From Pseudomonas fluorescens (GTDB taxonomy: Bacteria; Pseudomonadota; Gammaproteobacteria; Pseudomonadales; Pseudomonadaceae), in the NCBI RefSeq assembly GCF_902498065.1, contig NZ_CABVIR010000005.1, positions 124,001 through 188,000 of the forward strand: DNA of 64,000 nucleotides, in the 5' to 3' direction. Below the pieces are notes generated by a model. That model saw nothing but the letters and a program-made list of their open reading frames with translations, searched no databases and was not told the DNA's origin. Every line of letters starts with the position of its first letter. The stretch's first letter is position 1. The position numbers and the translations under genes were made by a program. Of the stretch, positions 16,151-23,413 are shown in pieces.

Positions 16151-17238
16151 TGACATCTGCTTTCAAGACTTTTGTTCCGGGCGCCTTAGCCCTCCTGCTG
16201 CTCCTTCCGACCGCCCTTCAGGCGAAAGAAGTCGAAAACAAACAGAAATTGGCGAACGTAGTAATCCTGGCCACCGGCGGCACCATTGCCGGCGCGGGCG
16301 CCAGCGCCGCCAACAGCGCGACTTATCAAGCGGCGAAAGTCGGCATCGAGCAACTGATCGCCGGCGTTCCGGAACTGAGCCAATTGGCTAATGTTCGCGG
16401 CGAACAGGTCATGCAGATCGCATCCGAAAGCATTACCAACGACAACTTGCTGCAACTGGGCCGTCGCGTGGCTGAACTGGCCGACAGCAAAGACGTCGAT
16501 GGCATCGTCATCACCCACGGTACCGACACCCTGGAAGAAACCGCCTATTTTCTGAACCTGGTGGAAAAAACCGACAAACCGATCATCGTCGTAGGATCCA
16601 TGCGCCCAGGCACCGCGATGTCCGCCGACGGCATGCTGAACCTGTACAACGCCGTGGCCGTGGCCAGCAGCCAAGACGCACGCGGCAAAGGCGTACTGGT
16701 GACCATGAACGACGAAATCCAGTCGGGTCGCGACGTCAGCAAAATGATCAACATCAAGACCGAAGCGTTTAAAAGCGCCTGGGGTCCGCTCGGCATGGTA
16801 GTCGAAGGCAAATCCTACTGGTTCCGCCTGCCGGCCAAGCGCCACACCATGGACTCGGAGTTCGACATCAAGAACATCAAGAGCCTGCCTGACGTGGAAA
16901 TCGCCTATTCCTACGGCAACGTGAGTGATACCGCCTACAAAGCGCTGGCTCAGTCGGGCGCCAAAGCCATCATCCACGCGGGCACCGGCAACGGTTCGGT
17001 TTCTTCGCGCGTGGTTCCAACCCTGCAAGCCCTGCGCAAGGATGGCGTGCAAATCATTCGTTCCTCCCACGTCAACGCCGGTGGCTTCGTATTGCGTAAC
17101 GCCGAACAGCCTGACGACAAGTACGACTGGGTTGTGGCCCATGACCTGAACCCACAGAAGGCGCGCATCCTGGCCATGGTCGCGCTGACCAAGACCAATG
17201 ACAGCAAAGAGCTGCAACGGATGTTCTGGGAATACTGA
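16150..17238 (+). CDS. ansB: Periplasmic glutaminase-asparaginase
   Basis: Deamidates glutamine and asparagine to glutamate and aspartate plus ammonia. It has 362 residues with a Sec signal (FVPGALALLLLLPTALQA, cleavage near residue 25). The first catalytic Thr motif is ATGGTIAGAG (about residues 41-50) and the second is VITHGTDTLEETAYF, carrying the Thr-Asp pair of the second triad. Overall sequence fits the Pseudomonas 7A-type enzyme. The ATG follows a weak AGAGAG ribosome site. It stands alone, between divergent and terminator boundaries. Confidence 0.96.
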   Translation: MTSAFKTFVPGALALLLLLPTALQAKEVENKQKLANVVILATGGTIAGAGASAANSATYQAAKVGIEQLIAGVPELSQLANVRGEQVMQIASESITNDNLLQLGRRVAELADSKDVDGIVITHGTDTLEETAYFLNLVEKTDKPIIVVGSMRPGTAMSADGMLNLYNAVAVASSQDARGKGVLVTMNDEIQSGRDVSKMINIKTEAFKSAWGPLGMVVEGKSYWFRLPAKRHTMDSEFDIKNIKSLPDVEIAYSYGNVSDTAYKALAQSGAKAIIHAGTGNGSVSSRVVPTLQALRKDGVQIIRSSHVNAGGFVLRNAEQPDDKYDWVVAHDLNPQKARILAMVALTKTNDSKELQRMFWEY

Positions 17239-17247
17239 TTCGCCCTC

Positions 17248-17309
17248 GCCCGACCGGTCCCGGTCGGGCACCGCTTTGACCACTCGCCATCCATGGCGAG
17301 TGGTTTCTT
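17248..17309 (+). terminator. Two hairpins after the glutaminase-asparaginase gene
   Basis: GCCCGACC/GGTCGGGC (17248-17269) is followed by an 11-bp stem CCACTCGCCAT/ATGGCGAGTGG (17280-17303) and TTTCTT. The second hairpin with its T-rich tail is the likely intrinsic terminator; the first may back it up. Confidence 0.75.
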
Positions 17310-17385
17310 ATCTGATAAAAATTTCCTTCTTCCTACACCAAACGGAAAAAACTGCTGTCAGAGGATTTTCTTGAATTTTAAGCAG

Positions 17386-17426
17386 TTGCGAAAATGCCTA
17401 CAGTTAAATACTGTATGCACGTACAG
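17386..17426 (+). promoter_or_regulatory. SOS promoter: LexA box overlapping the -10
   Basis: CTGTATGCACGTACAG (17411-17426) fits the CTGT-N8-ACAG LexA consensus exactly. TTGCGA (17386-17391) and TACTGT (17409-17414) form a -35/-10 pair with 17-base spacing, so LexA would cover the -10. A reverse-oriented TACAG-N7-CTGTA dyad overlaps the box on its left. The downstream genes are a DUF1654 protein and endonuclease I. Confidence 0.75.
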
Positions 17427-17444
17427 CTTAATAAGGATAATCCC

Positions 17445-17684
17445 GTGGCTACGACCTCTGCCTCTCCTGACGCCTATGAACGCATGGGCATGCGCGTTCA
17501 GAAAATCATCAATTCCCCCACCGCCCAGAAAGCCAAGGCGGCCCTGATCTTCCGCCTTCCGGACGAACCGGTGGATGAGTGGGAGCAACTACTCGAAGAA
17601 ATTGACGAAAACGACAACGTTACCCTCGCCTACCGCGACGATGGCGGTGTGCAGATTTTCTGGGTTGTGCCGAAGGAAGATTGA
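17445..17684 (+). CDS. DUF1654 protein
   Basis: A 79-residue protein from a GTG start at 17445, which follows AAGGA by seven bases and gives VATTSASPDAYERMGMRVQK. An ATG at 17394 lies upstream of the putative -10 and LexA box and is rejected. The core AYERMGMRVQKIINSP, the middle RLPDEPVDEWEQLLEEI and the end VTLAYRDDGGVQIFWVVP match the DUF1654 family common in Pseudomonas, whose biochemical role is unknown. Acidic, no signal peptide. It ends four bases before endA and shares its promoter, which suggests a DNA-damage-related role. Confidence 0.85.
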   Translation: MATTSASPDAYERMGMRVQKIINSPTAQKAKAALIFRLPDEPVDEWEQLLEEIDENDNVTLAYRDDGGVQIFWVVPKED

Positions 17685-17688
17685 GTCA

Positions 17689-18378
17689 ATGAGTGTCCGT
17701 TGTTTTGCTTTACTGTTTTTGCTCTTCGCAATGGGCGCGCAAGCTGACGCCCCGCGCACCTTCAGCGAAGCCAAGAAAGTCGCCTGGAAGCTGTACGCCC
17801 CGCAATCCACCGAGTTCTATTGCGGCTGTAAATACACCGGCAACAAGGTGAACCTGTCGGCCTGCGGTTATGTACCACGCAAAAATGCCAAGCGCGCTTC
17901 GCGCATCGAGTGGGAGCACATCGTTCCGGCCTGGCAGATCGGCCATCAGCGCCAGTGCTGGCAGGAAGGCGGACGCAAGAACTGCACTCGCTACGACCCA
18001 ACCTACCAAAAGGCCGAGGCTGACTTGCATAACCTGGTGCCAAGCATCGGCGAAGTGAATGGTGATCGCAGTAATTTCAGTTTTGGCTGGCTGCCGGAGC
18101 AATCGGGGCAATACGGTTCATGCCTGACCCAAGTCGACTTCAAGGCCAAAAAGGTCATGCCCCGCCCTTCCATTCGCGGCATGATCGCCCGGACTTACTT
18201 CTACATGAGCAAGCAGTACGGTTTGCGCCTGTCGAAACAGGATCGACAACTGTACGATGCATGGAACAAGACCTATCCGGTACAAGCCTGGGAACGCCAG
18301 CGCAATCAGAGCGTGGCGTGCGTGATGGGGCGCGGCAACGAGTTTGTCGGGCCGGTAGACATGAAAGCGTGCGGTTAA
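17689..18378 (+). CDS. endA: Endonuclease I, secreted or periplasmic
   Basis: Non-specific endonuclease of the His-Me finger (beta-beta-alpha-metal) fold, 229 residues. A Sec signal, MSVRCFALLFLLFAMGAQA, is cleaved near residue 19. The catalytic region RIEWEHIVPAWQIGHQRQCW carries the catalytic His, and ADLHNLVPSIGEVNGDRSNF carries the metal-binding Asn-His element. Eight Cys residues imply disulfides. The start follows AAGGAAG and is only four bases past the DUF1654 stop, so the pair is one operon under the SOS-type promoter. Periplasmic nucleases of this family degrade incoming or released DNA. Confidence 0.95.
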   Translation: MSVRCFALLFLLFAMGAQADAPRTFSEAKKVAWKLYAPQSTEFYCGCKYTGNKVNLSACGYVPRKNAKRASRIEWEHIVPAWQIGHQRQCWQEGGRKNCTRYDPTYQKAEADLHNLVPSIGEVNGDRSNFSFGWLPEQSGQYGSCLTQVDFKAKKVMPRPSIRGMIARTYFYMSKQYGLRLSKQDRQLYDAWNKTYPVQAWERQRNQSVACVMGRGNEFVGPVDMKACG

Positions 18379-18445
18379 GCACTTGTTGAAAACAAAAAGG
18401 CCTGGGGTTGAATGCCCCAGGCCTTTTTCGTTTTCAACAAGTGCT
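18378..18445. terminator. Long bidirectional terminator dyad
   Basis: Two 30-base arms are complementary except for one bulged base, with a seven-base loop. The inner part is AAAAAGGCCTGGGG/CCCCAGGCCTTTTT, so both strands end in T-runs. The left arm begins on the last base of the endA stop codon. It serves endA and the convergent lipoprotein gene. Confidence 0.93.
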
Positions 18446-18459
18446 GGCGCCAAGGCGCC

Positions 18460-18825
18460 TTACTGAGTCACCGGATGCTCGATGACCAGCAGTTCGATGT
18501 TCTGTTTTTTCGCCCGGGTCAGTGCCGCGCGCACCTCTTCCTGTTTGGCTTCAGCTTCGGCTTTCGAATTGAATGGGCCCATCAGGATGCGGGTCTTGCC
18601 ATTTTCCTTGACCACGCTGGAAATGAAACTGTGCTCGATCAGCCAGCCACTCAGGTCGCTGACAGCCTGGGTTATTTCCCCTCGAACCTCCAGATCCCAC
18701 TGCGGCGCAGATACCGCCGTCGTTGCTGCCGCCACAGCTGGCTGCGGCTTTGGCGCATCAACGCGCTTACCCTCACCGCATCCCGCCAATGCCAGTACTG
18801 CGATTACCAAAGCCATTTTGCGCAC
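18460..18825 (-). CDS. SPOR-like small lipoprotein
   Basis: A 121-residue protein. MRKMALVIAVLALAGCGEGK carries an LAGC lipobox, so it should be lipid-anchored at Cys16. After a Pro/Ala linker, residues about 45-118 have the layout of a SPOR-type domain: a first repeat with SGWLIEHSFISSVV, the central RILMGPFNSKAEAEAKQEEVR and a final strand ELLVIE. The GPFNSKAEAE segment is the most telling part. SPOR domains bind denuded peptidoglycan at the septum, but the match is moderate and the protein could be a related unnamed family. Confidence 0.8.
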   Translation of the reverse strand: MRKMALVIAVLALAGCGEGKRVDAPKPQPAVAAATTAVSAPQWDLEVRGEITQAVSDLSGWLIEHSFISSVVKENGKTRILMGPFNSKAEAEAKQEEVRAALTRAKKQNIELLVIEHPVTQ

Positions 18826-19075
18826 AACGCTTCCCTCTGAATGCTGAAAGCGGGGATTTTAACATCCATAAATACTTCTCGAGTGCCGCAAAATGGGCTC
18901 AAAACAACGAGAATCATGGAGGCGGCCTCTGTATAGTTACGCCTTGGGAATTAATGCAGCATCTGCGCGTCAGAAAGAGGCACCCAAACCGTGAGACTTC
19001 GCACTAATCTATACATACCACCGACCTCTGCACTGTCCGAATCAGGTGCCCTACAAAGCAATCAAGGAGAAGACC

Positions 19076-19267
19076 ATGCTGATACTCACCCGCAAAGTCG
19101 GTGAAAGCATAAATATTGGTGATGACATTACGATCACCATTCTGGGCGTAAGCGGCCAGCAAGTCAGAATTGGCATAAACGCCCCGAAAGACGTTGCGGT
19201 GCACCGCGAAGAAATTTATCAGCGCATTCAGGCTGGCCTGACCGCCCCGGACAAGCCGCAATCCTGA
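19076..19267 (+). CDS. rsmE: CsrA-family RNA-binding regulator, RsmE-like
   Basis: A 63-residue dimeric translational repressor that binds ANGGA hairpins at ribosome sites; its activity is titrated by the Gac-controlled RsmX/Y/Z RNAs. The start [20 protein letters not shown] with [20 protein letters not shown] matches the RsmE paralogue of fluorescent pseudomonads rather than RsmA, which has CAESLIIGDG at this place. Arg44-type VHRE is conserved. The ATG follows AAGGAG; ATGGAGG at 18916-18922 in the upstream region is a possible self-binding site. Confidence 0.93.
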
Positions 19268-19280
19268 ATCCTGCTGCAGT

Positions 19281-19318
19281 CAGTAGCCAGCCTGTTCGCT
19301 CCGGACCACGGCTGGCTA
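19281..19318 (+). other. Dyad downstream of rsmE
   Basis: TAGCCAGCC (19284-19292) and GGCTGGCTA (19310-19318) are complementary around a 17-base loop. It lies 16 bases after the rsmE stop and may end or stabilise its mRNA, though no T-run follows. The rest of the stretch to 19436 shows nothing I can name. Confidence 0.4.
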
Positions 19319-19436
19319 AAGATTCACGCATCGTCGATCCCATCCCCGAACGTGAAGCCGATACTAGCGGCATATCTCAAGCCATGGCTGTCGGACGTTT
19401 CGGATTAAGCCTGGGGAAGAATGCATTCCTACCCAA

Positions 19437-19892
19437 CTAATCGAATATCACTCCCCGCGCCATGCCCGTGGCCGCCACAACCATCAGCATCACCAGCAGC
19501 GCTTCGATATGGCTGATCCGCGCGAACAACTTTGATCGACCGGCATCAATGGCTACGCCGCGCGCCTGCGCCATCCGCCACTTGATCAGCGTGATCATCG
19601 GCGCAATTTCAAGCAGCAGGATGAGAACGAAAAGCGTCATCTTTAGATGGAACAGCGGCTGGTGAAGATAATAGTCAGCGCCCTTTTCGTACCCGGCGAA
19701 GGCTCGCATCCCACCCGTGACCAGCAGGATGACTGCAGAAATCCCCCACAGGTTATCCGCAATCAATACGCTGCGAGCATCCCCTACGCCCTTGGCCAGG
19801 CGCCGAAAAGCCGTACCGCGGGACAGGACTGCCCAGAAACCCAAGGCAAACGCCAAGAGATGGATCGCAGCAAGAAACCAGTGCACAAGCAT
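19437..19892 (-). CDS. DUF2214 inner-membrane protein
   Basis: A 151-residue protein with about four membrane segments: MLVHWFLAAIHLLAFALGFW, a segment around LWGISAVILLVTGG, MTLFVLILLLEIAPMITLI and ALLVMLMVVAATGMARG. The pattern and length match the DUF2214 family (predicted membrane proteins of unknown role). His4 and His12 in the first helix are conserved-looking and could bind haem or metal, but that is a guess. It is convergent with rsmE and has no obvious partner. Confidence 0.85.
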   Translation of the reverse strand: MLVHWFLAAIHLLAFALGFWAVLSRGTAFRRLAKGVGDARSVLIADNLWGISAVILLVTGGMRAFAGYEKGADYYLHQPLFHLKMTLFVLILLLEIAPMITLIKWRMAQARGVAIDAGRSKLFARISHIEALLVMLMVVAATGMARGVIFD

Positions 19893-20072
19893 CGATATAC
19901 TCCCTCAAGCCAACGTTCGGATTGGCCTGAAGTAGTAGCTCAAAAAGCACCGTATTGCCTGCTTCAGGTATCTGCAATAGAGGCTGCCTGCGCTATCCGG
20001 AACTTTATGGAGAGTGCCTGCCCGGCAGTTGAATGATTACGGATGAGCCCACCCGCTTCACGGCCTGAATTC

Positions 20073-20408
20073 TTAATAACGGAAAAGCAATCGCGGTAGC
20101 TTAAAGAGCTCGCAGATGCGAACTACCCGCTTGAAAGCAGTTAACTTGCGACGCTGGGTGACAATCATTCGGCCAATTTCGAAGCCAAATTCAGCCGCAT
20201 CTTCACGCGACACAAAAAGCATCGAAGGCGCTTCACTGACCTCTCTGACTTCTTTGCCGTTGAACCAAATCGAAATTTTTGTCGTGTGATGCGTTTGCAG
20301 ATTTTCCGGTTCGTCTGGATTTGTTTTGATCGGGCCGACTGTAGCGACAAGGATCTCGTAACCCGAGTAAGTCTCTTGCTTCGTAACGATTGAAGTCCCT
20401 GTTGTCAT
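20073..20408 (-). CDS. Hypothetical protein, possible island cargo
   Basis: 111 residues from MTTGTSIVTKQETYSGYEIL to KLPRLLFRY. Predicted soluble, mixed alpha/beta, with WFNGKEVREV and AEFGFEIGRMIVTQRRKLTAFKRV visible. No family was recognised. Its base composition is less GC-rich than its neighbours, and it lies just to the left of the integrase remnant that borders the tRNA-Val island, so it may be cargo of an older element at the same site. Confidence 0.6.
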   Translation of the reverse strand: MTTGTSIVTKQETYSGYEILVATVGPIKTNPDEPENLQTHHTTKISIWFNGKEVREVSEAPSMLFVSREDAAEFGFEIGRMIVTQRRKLTAFKRVVRICELFKLPRLLFRY

Positions 20409-20572
20409 TACTGCCGTCCATTGCCTGTAAAAGATTGGGCGCTACGATATCCGTAAATCTCAGCAATACCAAATTGCCATCACTTCAGCGTCGCATCGGG
20501 TAATGGAAGGTGATACCTGGCTTGGATGACCACGGAGCCTTGGTTATCCCTCGGCGATTGCCTTGAGGTGAT

Positions 20573-20605
20573 GAATTGCAGATGGGCGCTGAATTGGCGT
20601 TTTGA
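20573..20605 (+). pseudogene. 3' scrap of a tyrosine integrase (older element)
   Basis: The last 11 codons, DELQMGAELAF then stop, match the end of the longer integrase remnant at 23375, where the sequence is EYLEVGAELAF. The DNA after the stop also matches: a GTTTTGCA-like region, a hairpin and the att repeat follow in the same order. Reading upstream, the frame meets a stop at once, so only the tail survives. Confidence 0.6.
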
Positions 20606-20646
20606 GCGGGGGGGTGTTGCAAACGTTGTGTAAATCCACAGCCAAC

Positions 20647-20676
20647 AAAAAAGGGCCCACCTTTCGGTGGGCCCTT
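20647..20676 (-). terminator. Intrinsic terminator beside the left att copy
   Basis: On the minus strand AAGGGCCCACC and GGTGGGCCCTT pair around GAAA and are followed by a T-run. It occupies the position that the tRNA-Val terminator has at the right copy but differs in sequence, so the two copies come from diverged elements. Confidence 0.8.
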
Positions 20677-20754
20677 CTAGACCGCCCAGCAGAGCGGATT
20701 TTGTTTGGTAGGCGCGATTGGACTCGAACCAACGACCCCCACCATGTCAAGGTG
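20676..20754. repeat. Left copy of the 79-bp direct repeat (att site with tRNA-Val 3' part)
   Basis: Identical over 79 bases to 23444-23522. It contains the last 49 bases of tRNA-Val(GAC), including the CCA, from the anticodon arm to the 3' end, plus 30 bases beyond. The 5' half of the tRNA is missing here (the sequence diverges at 20755), so this copy is an attachment-site scar and not a gene. Confidence 0.9.
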
Positions 20755-20955
20755 ACCGGGAGCCAGTTGTAACCTATTGATATGAAAGGTGAAGGTTGTG
20801 GTTTTCGACACTCTAAAAACCGACCCATCACCCTATAAGAATCAATAACTTACCGTTGCATATTCCTACAGTAGCATCCCCTTCTCCGGCGTTCTGCCAA
20901 ACGAATCCCAATCCTTTTTTGCCTGCTACCCCTTCCTCTTCCACGGAGGAATACC

Positions 20956-21166
20956 ATGCCAAATTCAGACCTGCTCCCTTCCCTGCTCTTCAAGATCAAC
21001 GAAAACCAATTGACCCCTTGAGGCCGCCATCCTTGAACTGTCCAACTGGGTCGAGCAGCAAGGCGCCGCCGAAGTCGCGGACAACGTGCGCGGCGCCCTG
21101 GACACCATCGACAAGAACGAAGAGTTCATCAAGCTGACGCTTGCGGTGCTTATGGCGCCGGAGTGA
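20956..21166 (+). pseudogene. Small phage-type gene broken by a frameshift
   Basis: MPNSDLLPSLLFKINENQL begins after GGAGGA and stops after 21 codons. A different frame then continues as LEAAILELSNWVEQQGAAEV to LAVLMAPE and stop. Joining them with a shift near 21015-21022 gives one smooth helical protein of about 69 residues. Conserved small proteins of this kind occur in Pseudomonas prophages, but I cannot name a function. A sequencing error could also explain the shift. Confidence 0.65.
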
Positions 21167-21375
21167 ATTGGCGGTGTCAAAGCCTGGGATGCCGCATAAA
21201 AATAGATCAAGGCCTTTCAAATCAAGGCCTTGATTTCGAAATCTCCCTCTAAAACCACCTGCTTTTGCGACTCTTTTGAACCCAATAAACATTGGTCCAA
21301 ACTGTTGCGTTTTGGGGAAGAATTGTCAGCAGATAATCCCACCTACGGCGTCCTGCCGGACAAACACAATCCCTA

Positions 21376-22011
21376 TCACAATTGCTTTTTAATACTCGCG
21401 GCGACGCTCTCAGCAATTTTCTTGTAACCGGCGTCGTTGTAATGCACGTCGTGCGGTTCACGGAACAACTCGGCCGGGAAAGCCTTGGTGAGCGTGTGCA
21501 GGTCGTTCACGGGAATGCCATGCTTCTTCATGACACGGACCGCTACAGCGTTGTAAGGATCTTCGTCGCCGGCGTACCGATTCGGCTCGCCTTCAGGAAT
21601 GATGGTGATCGTCTGCCACACCAGCTTGGCGTTGGTGAGTTTCAGCTTGGTGATGATCGCATCGAGGTTCGACTCATATTGCGCCAGCGGTACTGCTACC
21701 GGACCATTATGGCCTTGGTTCGGGTACAACGGGTGAACCTTGCCCATGTCCCAGATACCGAAGTTGAAGCTGATCACGTCCCACTTCGTCGAACCGATCC
21801 AGGTGTCGATGTTGGCCAGGCCATAATTCGTGTCACGGGAATTGTCGTCGTAGTGCGAAACATTGGCCTTGTCACCCATGATCTGCTGCACAAACGGGGT
21901 GTAACCCATCGAAATCGAGTCGCCAACGATCAGCACGTTCGCTGCCATCGCGTGAAAGGAAAACATGGCCGAGAAGAAAAGAGCGATCTTCATCCAGAGA
22001 CGCTTGATCAT
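21376..22011 (-). CDS. Secreted SGNH/GDSL-family hydrolase
   Basis: A 211-residue protein with an N-terminal signal (MKIALFFSAMFSFHAMA, from the second Met) followed at once by block I, VLIVGDSISMG, with the nucleophile Ser32. A later DVHYNDAGY supplies the expected Asp and His of the triad. The middle has WDVISFNFGIWDMGKVHPLYPN, similar to block III (GxND replaced by GIWD). Such enzymes are esterases or deacetylases acting on lipids or on acetylated polysaccharides. It lies next to phage lysis genes but in its own transcription unit, so it may be a cargo gene that modifies the envelope (inference). Confidence 0.85.
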   Translation of the reverse strand: MIKRLWMKIALFFSAMFSFHAMAANVLIVGDSISMGYTPFVQQIMGDKANVSHYDDNSRDTNYGLANIDTWIGSTKWDVISFNFGIWDMGKVHPLYPNQGHNGPVAVPLAQYESNLDAIITKLKLTNAKLVWQTITIIPEGEPNRYAGDEDPYNAVAVRVMKKHGIPVNDLHTLTKAFPAELFREPHDVHYNDAGYKKIAESVAASIKKQL

Positions 22012-22080
22012 TGATTGTGGTCCTTTAGTGAAAAATTAGGTCGCGATTTTGGCCTAGCCACGTTCAGCCGGCCAGCCTTT

Positions 22081-22596
22081 TCAGTTATGGGTCAACCCAT
22101 CGAAAGCCTGTTCGCAGGTCACTCCCCGGGCTCTGGCTTGGTCAGCAACTTCAGCCAGGCCTCCCGCTCTTTCGTCAGCGCGCTTGAGCACGTCGGCAAG
22201 CACCATTGCGGCGCGGGTAGCTGCCTTGCTTGCGGCGGCAGTGCAGGAATTGCCGCTGGCTTCACTGGCTGCGAGTCGACTGACAAGGCTATCGGCTGCA
22301 CCGCGCACGCTGTCGGCAGTAGCGCGAGCAGTGGCAGCATCAGCCGTGAGTTGATCAATGTTCCGTTGCCCATCTTGAACCGCCTTGTTGATTGATTGCT
22401 GGTAGGCCTGCTCCTTCGCGCGCTCTCTGGTGTCGTTAGCAGCCAGAGCCTTGGCGTCCAAGGTGTTGCGATCGCTCCATTGGCTCTGCCACTCAGCATC
22501 CTTCACGGACAGTCCATGGTGATAGGCGCCGAACAACGCTGCGGCGGCCACGGCAATCGCTGCTATATAAGGAAGGGTTCGTAGCGGCATGCTCAT
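22081..22596 (-). CDS. Phage i-spanin, Rz-like lysis protein
   Basis: A 171-residue protein. MSMPLRTLPYIAAIAVAAAA gives a single N-terminal membrane anchor, followed by a long periplasmic coiled coil (SVKDAEWQSQWSDRNTLDAK onward) rich in Ala, Gln and Glu. This is the layout of Rz, which spans the periplasm to fuse inner and outer membranes in the last lysis step. The ATG overlaps the endolysin stop codon (ATGA), as in phage lysis cassettes. An Rz1-like gene is embedded in another frame. Confidence 0.85.
   Translation of the reverse strand: MSMPLRTLPYIAAIAVAAAALFGAYHHGLSVKDAEWQSQWSDRNTLDAKALAANDTRERAKEQAYQQSINKAVQDGQRNIDQLTADAATARATADSVRGAADSLVSRLAASEASGNSCTAAASKAATRAAMVLADVLKRADERAGGLAEVADQARARGVTCEQAFDGLTHN
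22119..22373 (-). CDS. Phage o-spanin, Rz1-like lipoprotein, nested inside Rz
   Basis: 84 residues in a different frame wholly within the Rz gene. MGNGTLINSRLMLPLLALLP is followed by TAC, a lipobox ending at the lipid-anchored Cys, then a short Pro-rich mature part (IPALPPQARQLPAPQW), exactly the Rz1 plan. A second possible start lies at 22340 (MLPLLALLPTAC). The nested arrangement is known for lambda-type Rz/Rz1. The ribosome site is weak. Confidence 0.75.
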   Translation of the reverse strand: MGNGTLINSRLMLPLLALLPTACAVQPIALSVDSQPVKPAAIPALPPQARQLPAPQWCLPTCSSALTKEREAWLKLLTKPEPGE

Positions 22597-23120
22597 TGCA
22601 GCACCGCCCGCGCCCAGATATCCAGACGATCCTCCAAGCCGTTCAGGCCACCGTTGATATGCCGAGTGATGGCGTTGAACTGATCCTTGTCGGCCAAATC
22701 GTTTAGCCCCTTCTGTTTCCAGAACCATGCAGCCGACATCGCTGCATATTGCGGCAGCTCCAGTAGCTCTGGCTGGCTGATCAGGTCCACGCCCAACGCT
22801 TCGACACAGGCCGCGTAATTCGCCCGGCCGGTGATCTGAATCAGGCCACGCCCGCGGTACTTAGAGCCATCGCCCTTCTCCGTGTTGCCGAGGTCTTCCT
22901 GTCCCTCATATTTGCGCTGGGCCGGGGTTGGTCCCCAGATCTCGCGTACGGACTGCAGCTGGCCGGACTCATGACCGATCTGGGCGATAAACGCGGCAAC
23001 ACGCTTGGCGCCCACAATCCGGCACCGCTGCATAGCCGTATTGAGGACAGGAACGAAAACGCCCGCTTGGGTGCGGGCGTTCGGGAGGATCTGCAGCAAC
23101 TGTTGCTGAGTTATTGGCAT
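22593..23120 (-). CDS. Phage endolysin, glycoside hydrolase family 19
   Basis: A 175-residue peptidoglycan hydrolase (chitinase-like lysozyme). It starts MPITQQQLLQILPNA after an AGGAG site. The catalytic Glu is in FIAQIGHESGQLQSV (about residue 51), and KYRGRGLIQITGRANYAAC is the second family signature. The end YAAMSAAWFWKQKGLNDLAD and ITRHINGGLNGLEDR are also typical. No signal peptide is seen, so release would need a holin, none of which is evident nearby. First gene of the Rz/Rz1 cassette. Confidence 0.93.
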   Translation of the reverse strand: MPITQQQLLQILPNARTQAGVFVPVLNTAMQRCRIVGAKRVAAFIAQIGHESGQLQSVREIWGPTPAQRKYEGQEDLGNTEKGDGSKYRGRGLIQITGRANYAACVEALGVDLISQPELLELPQYAAMSAAWFWKQKGLNDLADKDQFNAITRHINGGLNGLEDRLDIWARAVLQ

Positions 23121-23159
23121 TTTTTCTCCTGAAGCAAATTCGTTATCAACTCAGTTTGG

Positions 23160-23375
23160 CGACACCGCTACGACCACGTACCGGCCGGCGAGCACCCCAC
23201 TTTTCACGAGATCCGCGCTTTAGGGGCATGGCTGTACGAGCAGCAGAATTTCCCCCTGGAATACATTCAGGCGCTGATGGGACATGCGGATGAGAAGATG
23301 ACGAAGCACTATCAGGAGGGGCACGACGAAAAGAAGATCGAGTACCTGGAGGTGGGTGCCGAATTGGCGTTCTGA
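23160..23375 (+). pseudogene. C-terminal fragment of a tyrosine-recombinase integrase
   Basis: The last 72 codons read in frame with active-site residues intact: FHEIRALGAWLYEQQ has the H-x-x-R pair, LMGHADEKMTKHY has the second His and the nucleophile Tyr, and the end is EYLEVGAELAF. The N-terminal three quarters are missing; an endolysin start sits where they should be. The gene points at the tRNA, the usual orientation for tRNA-integrating elements. Confidence 0.85.
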
Positions 23376-23413
23376 GGTGGGAGTTTTGCAAAAGTTTTGC
23401 AAATCGCAGAAAG

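Larger units (their letters stand above)
20409..20955. other. Gene-poor stretch with tRNA-island scars
   Basis: About 550 bases with no convincing intact gene. In order it holds unassigned sequence, an integrase 3' remnant, an intrinsic terminator, a copy of the tRNA-Val 3' region, then roughly 200 bases of unassigned sequence up to a broken small gene. Each recognisable part is listed separately. Confidence 0.7.

Noticed and set aside
17394..17444. ATG start for the DUF1654 gene at 17394
   Set aside because: It lies upstream of the putative -10 and LexA box, so it would not be in the mRNA; the GTG at 17445 has a proper ribosome site.
20706..20754. A second tRNA-Val gene at the left repeat
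   Set aside because: Only the 3' half is present; the D-arm and 5' acceptor strand are missing, so it is an attachment scar.
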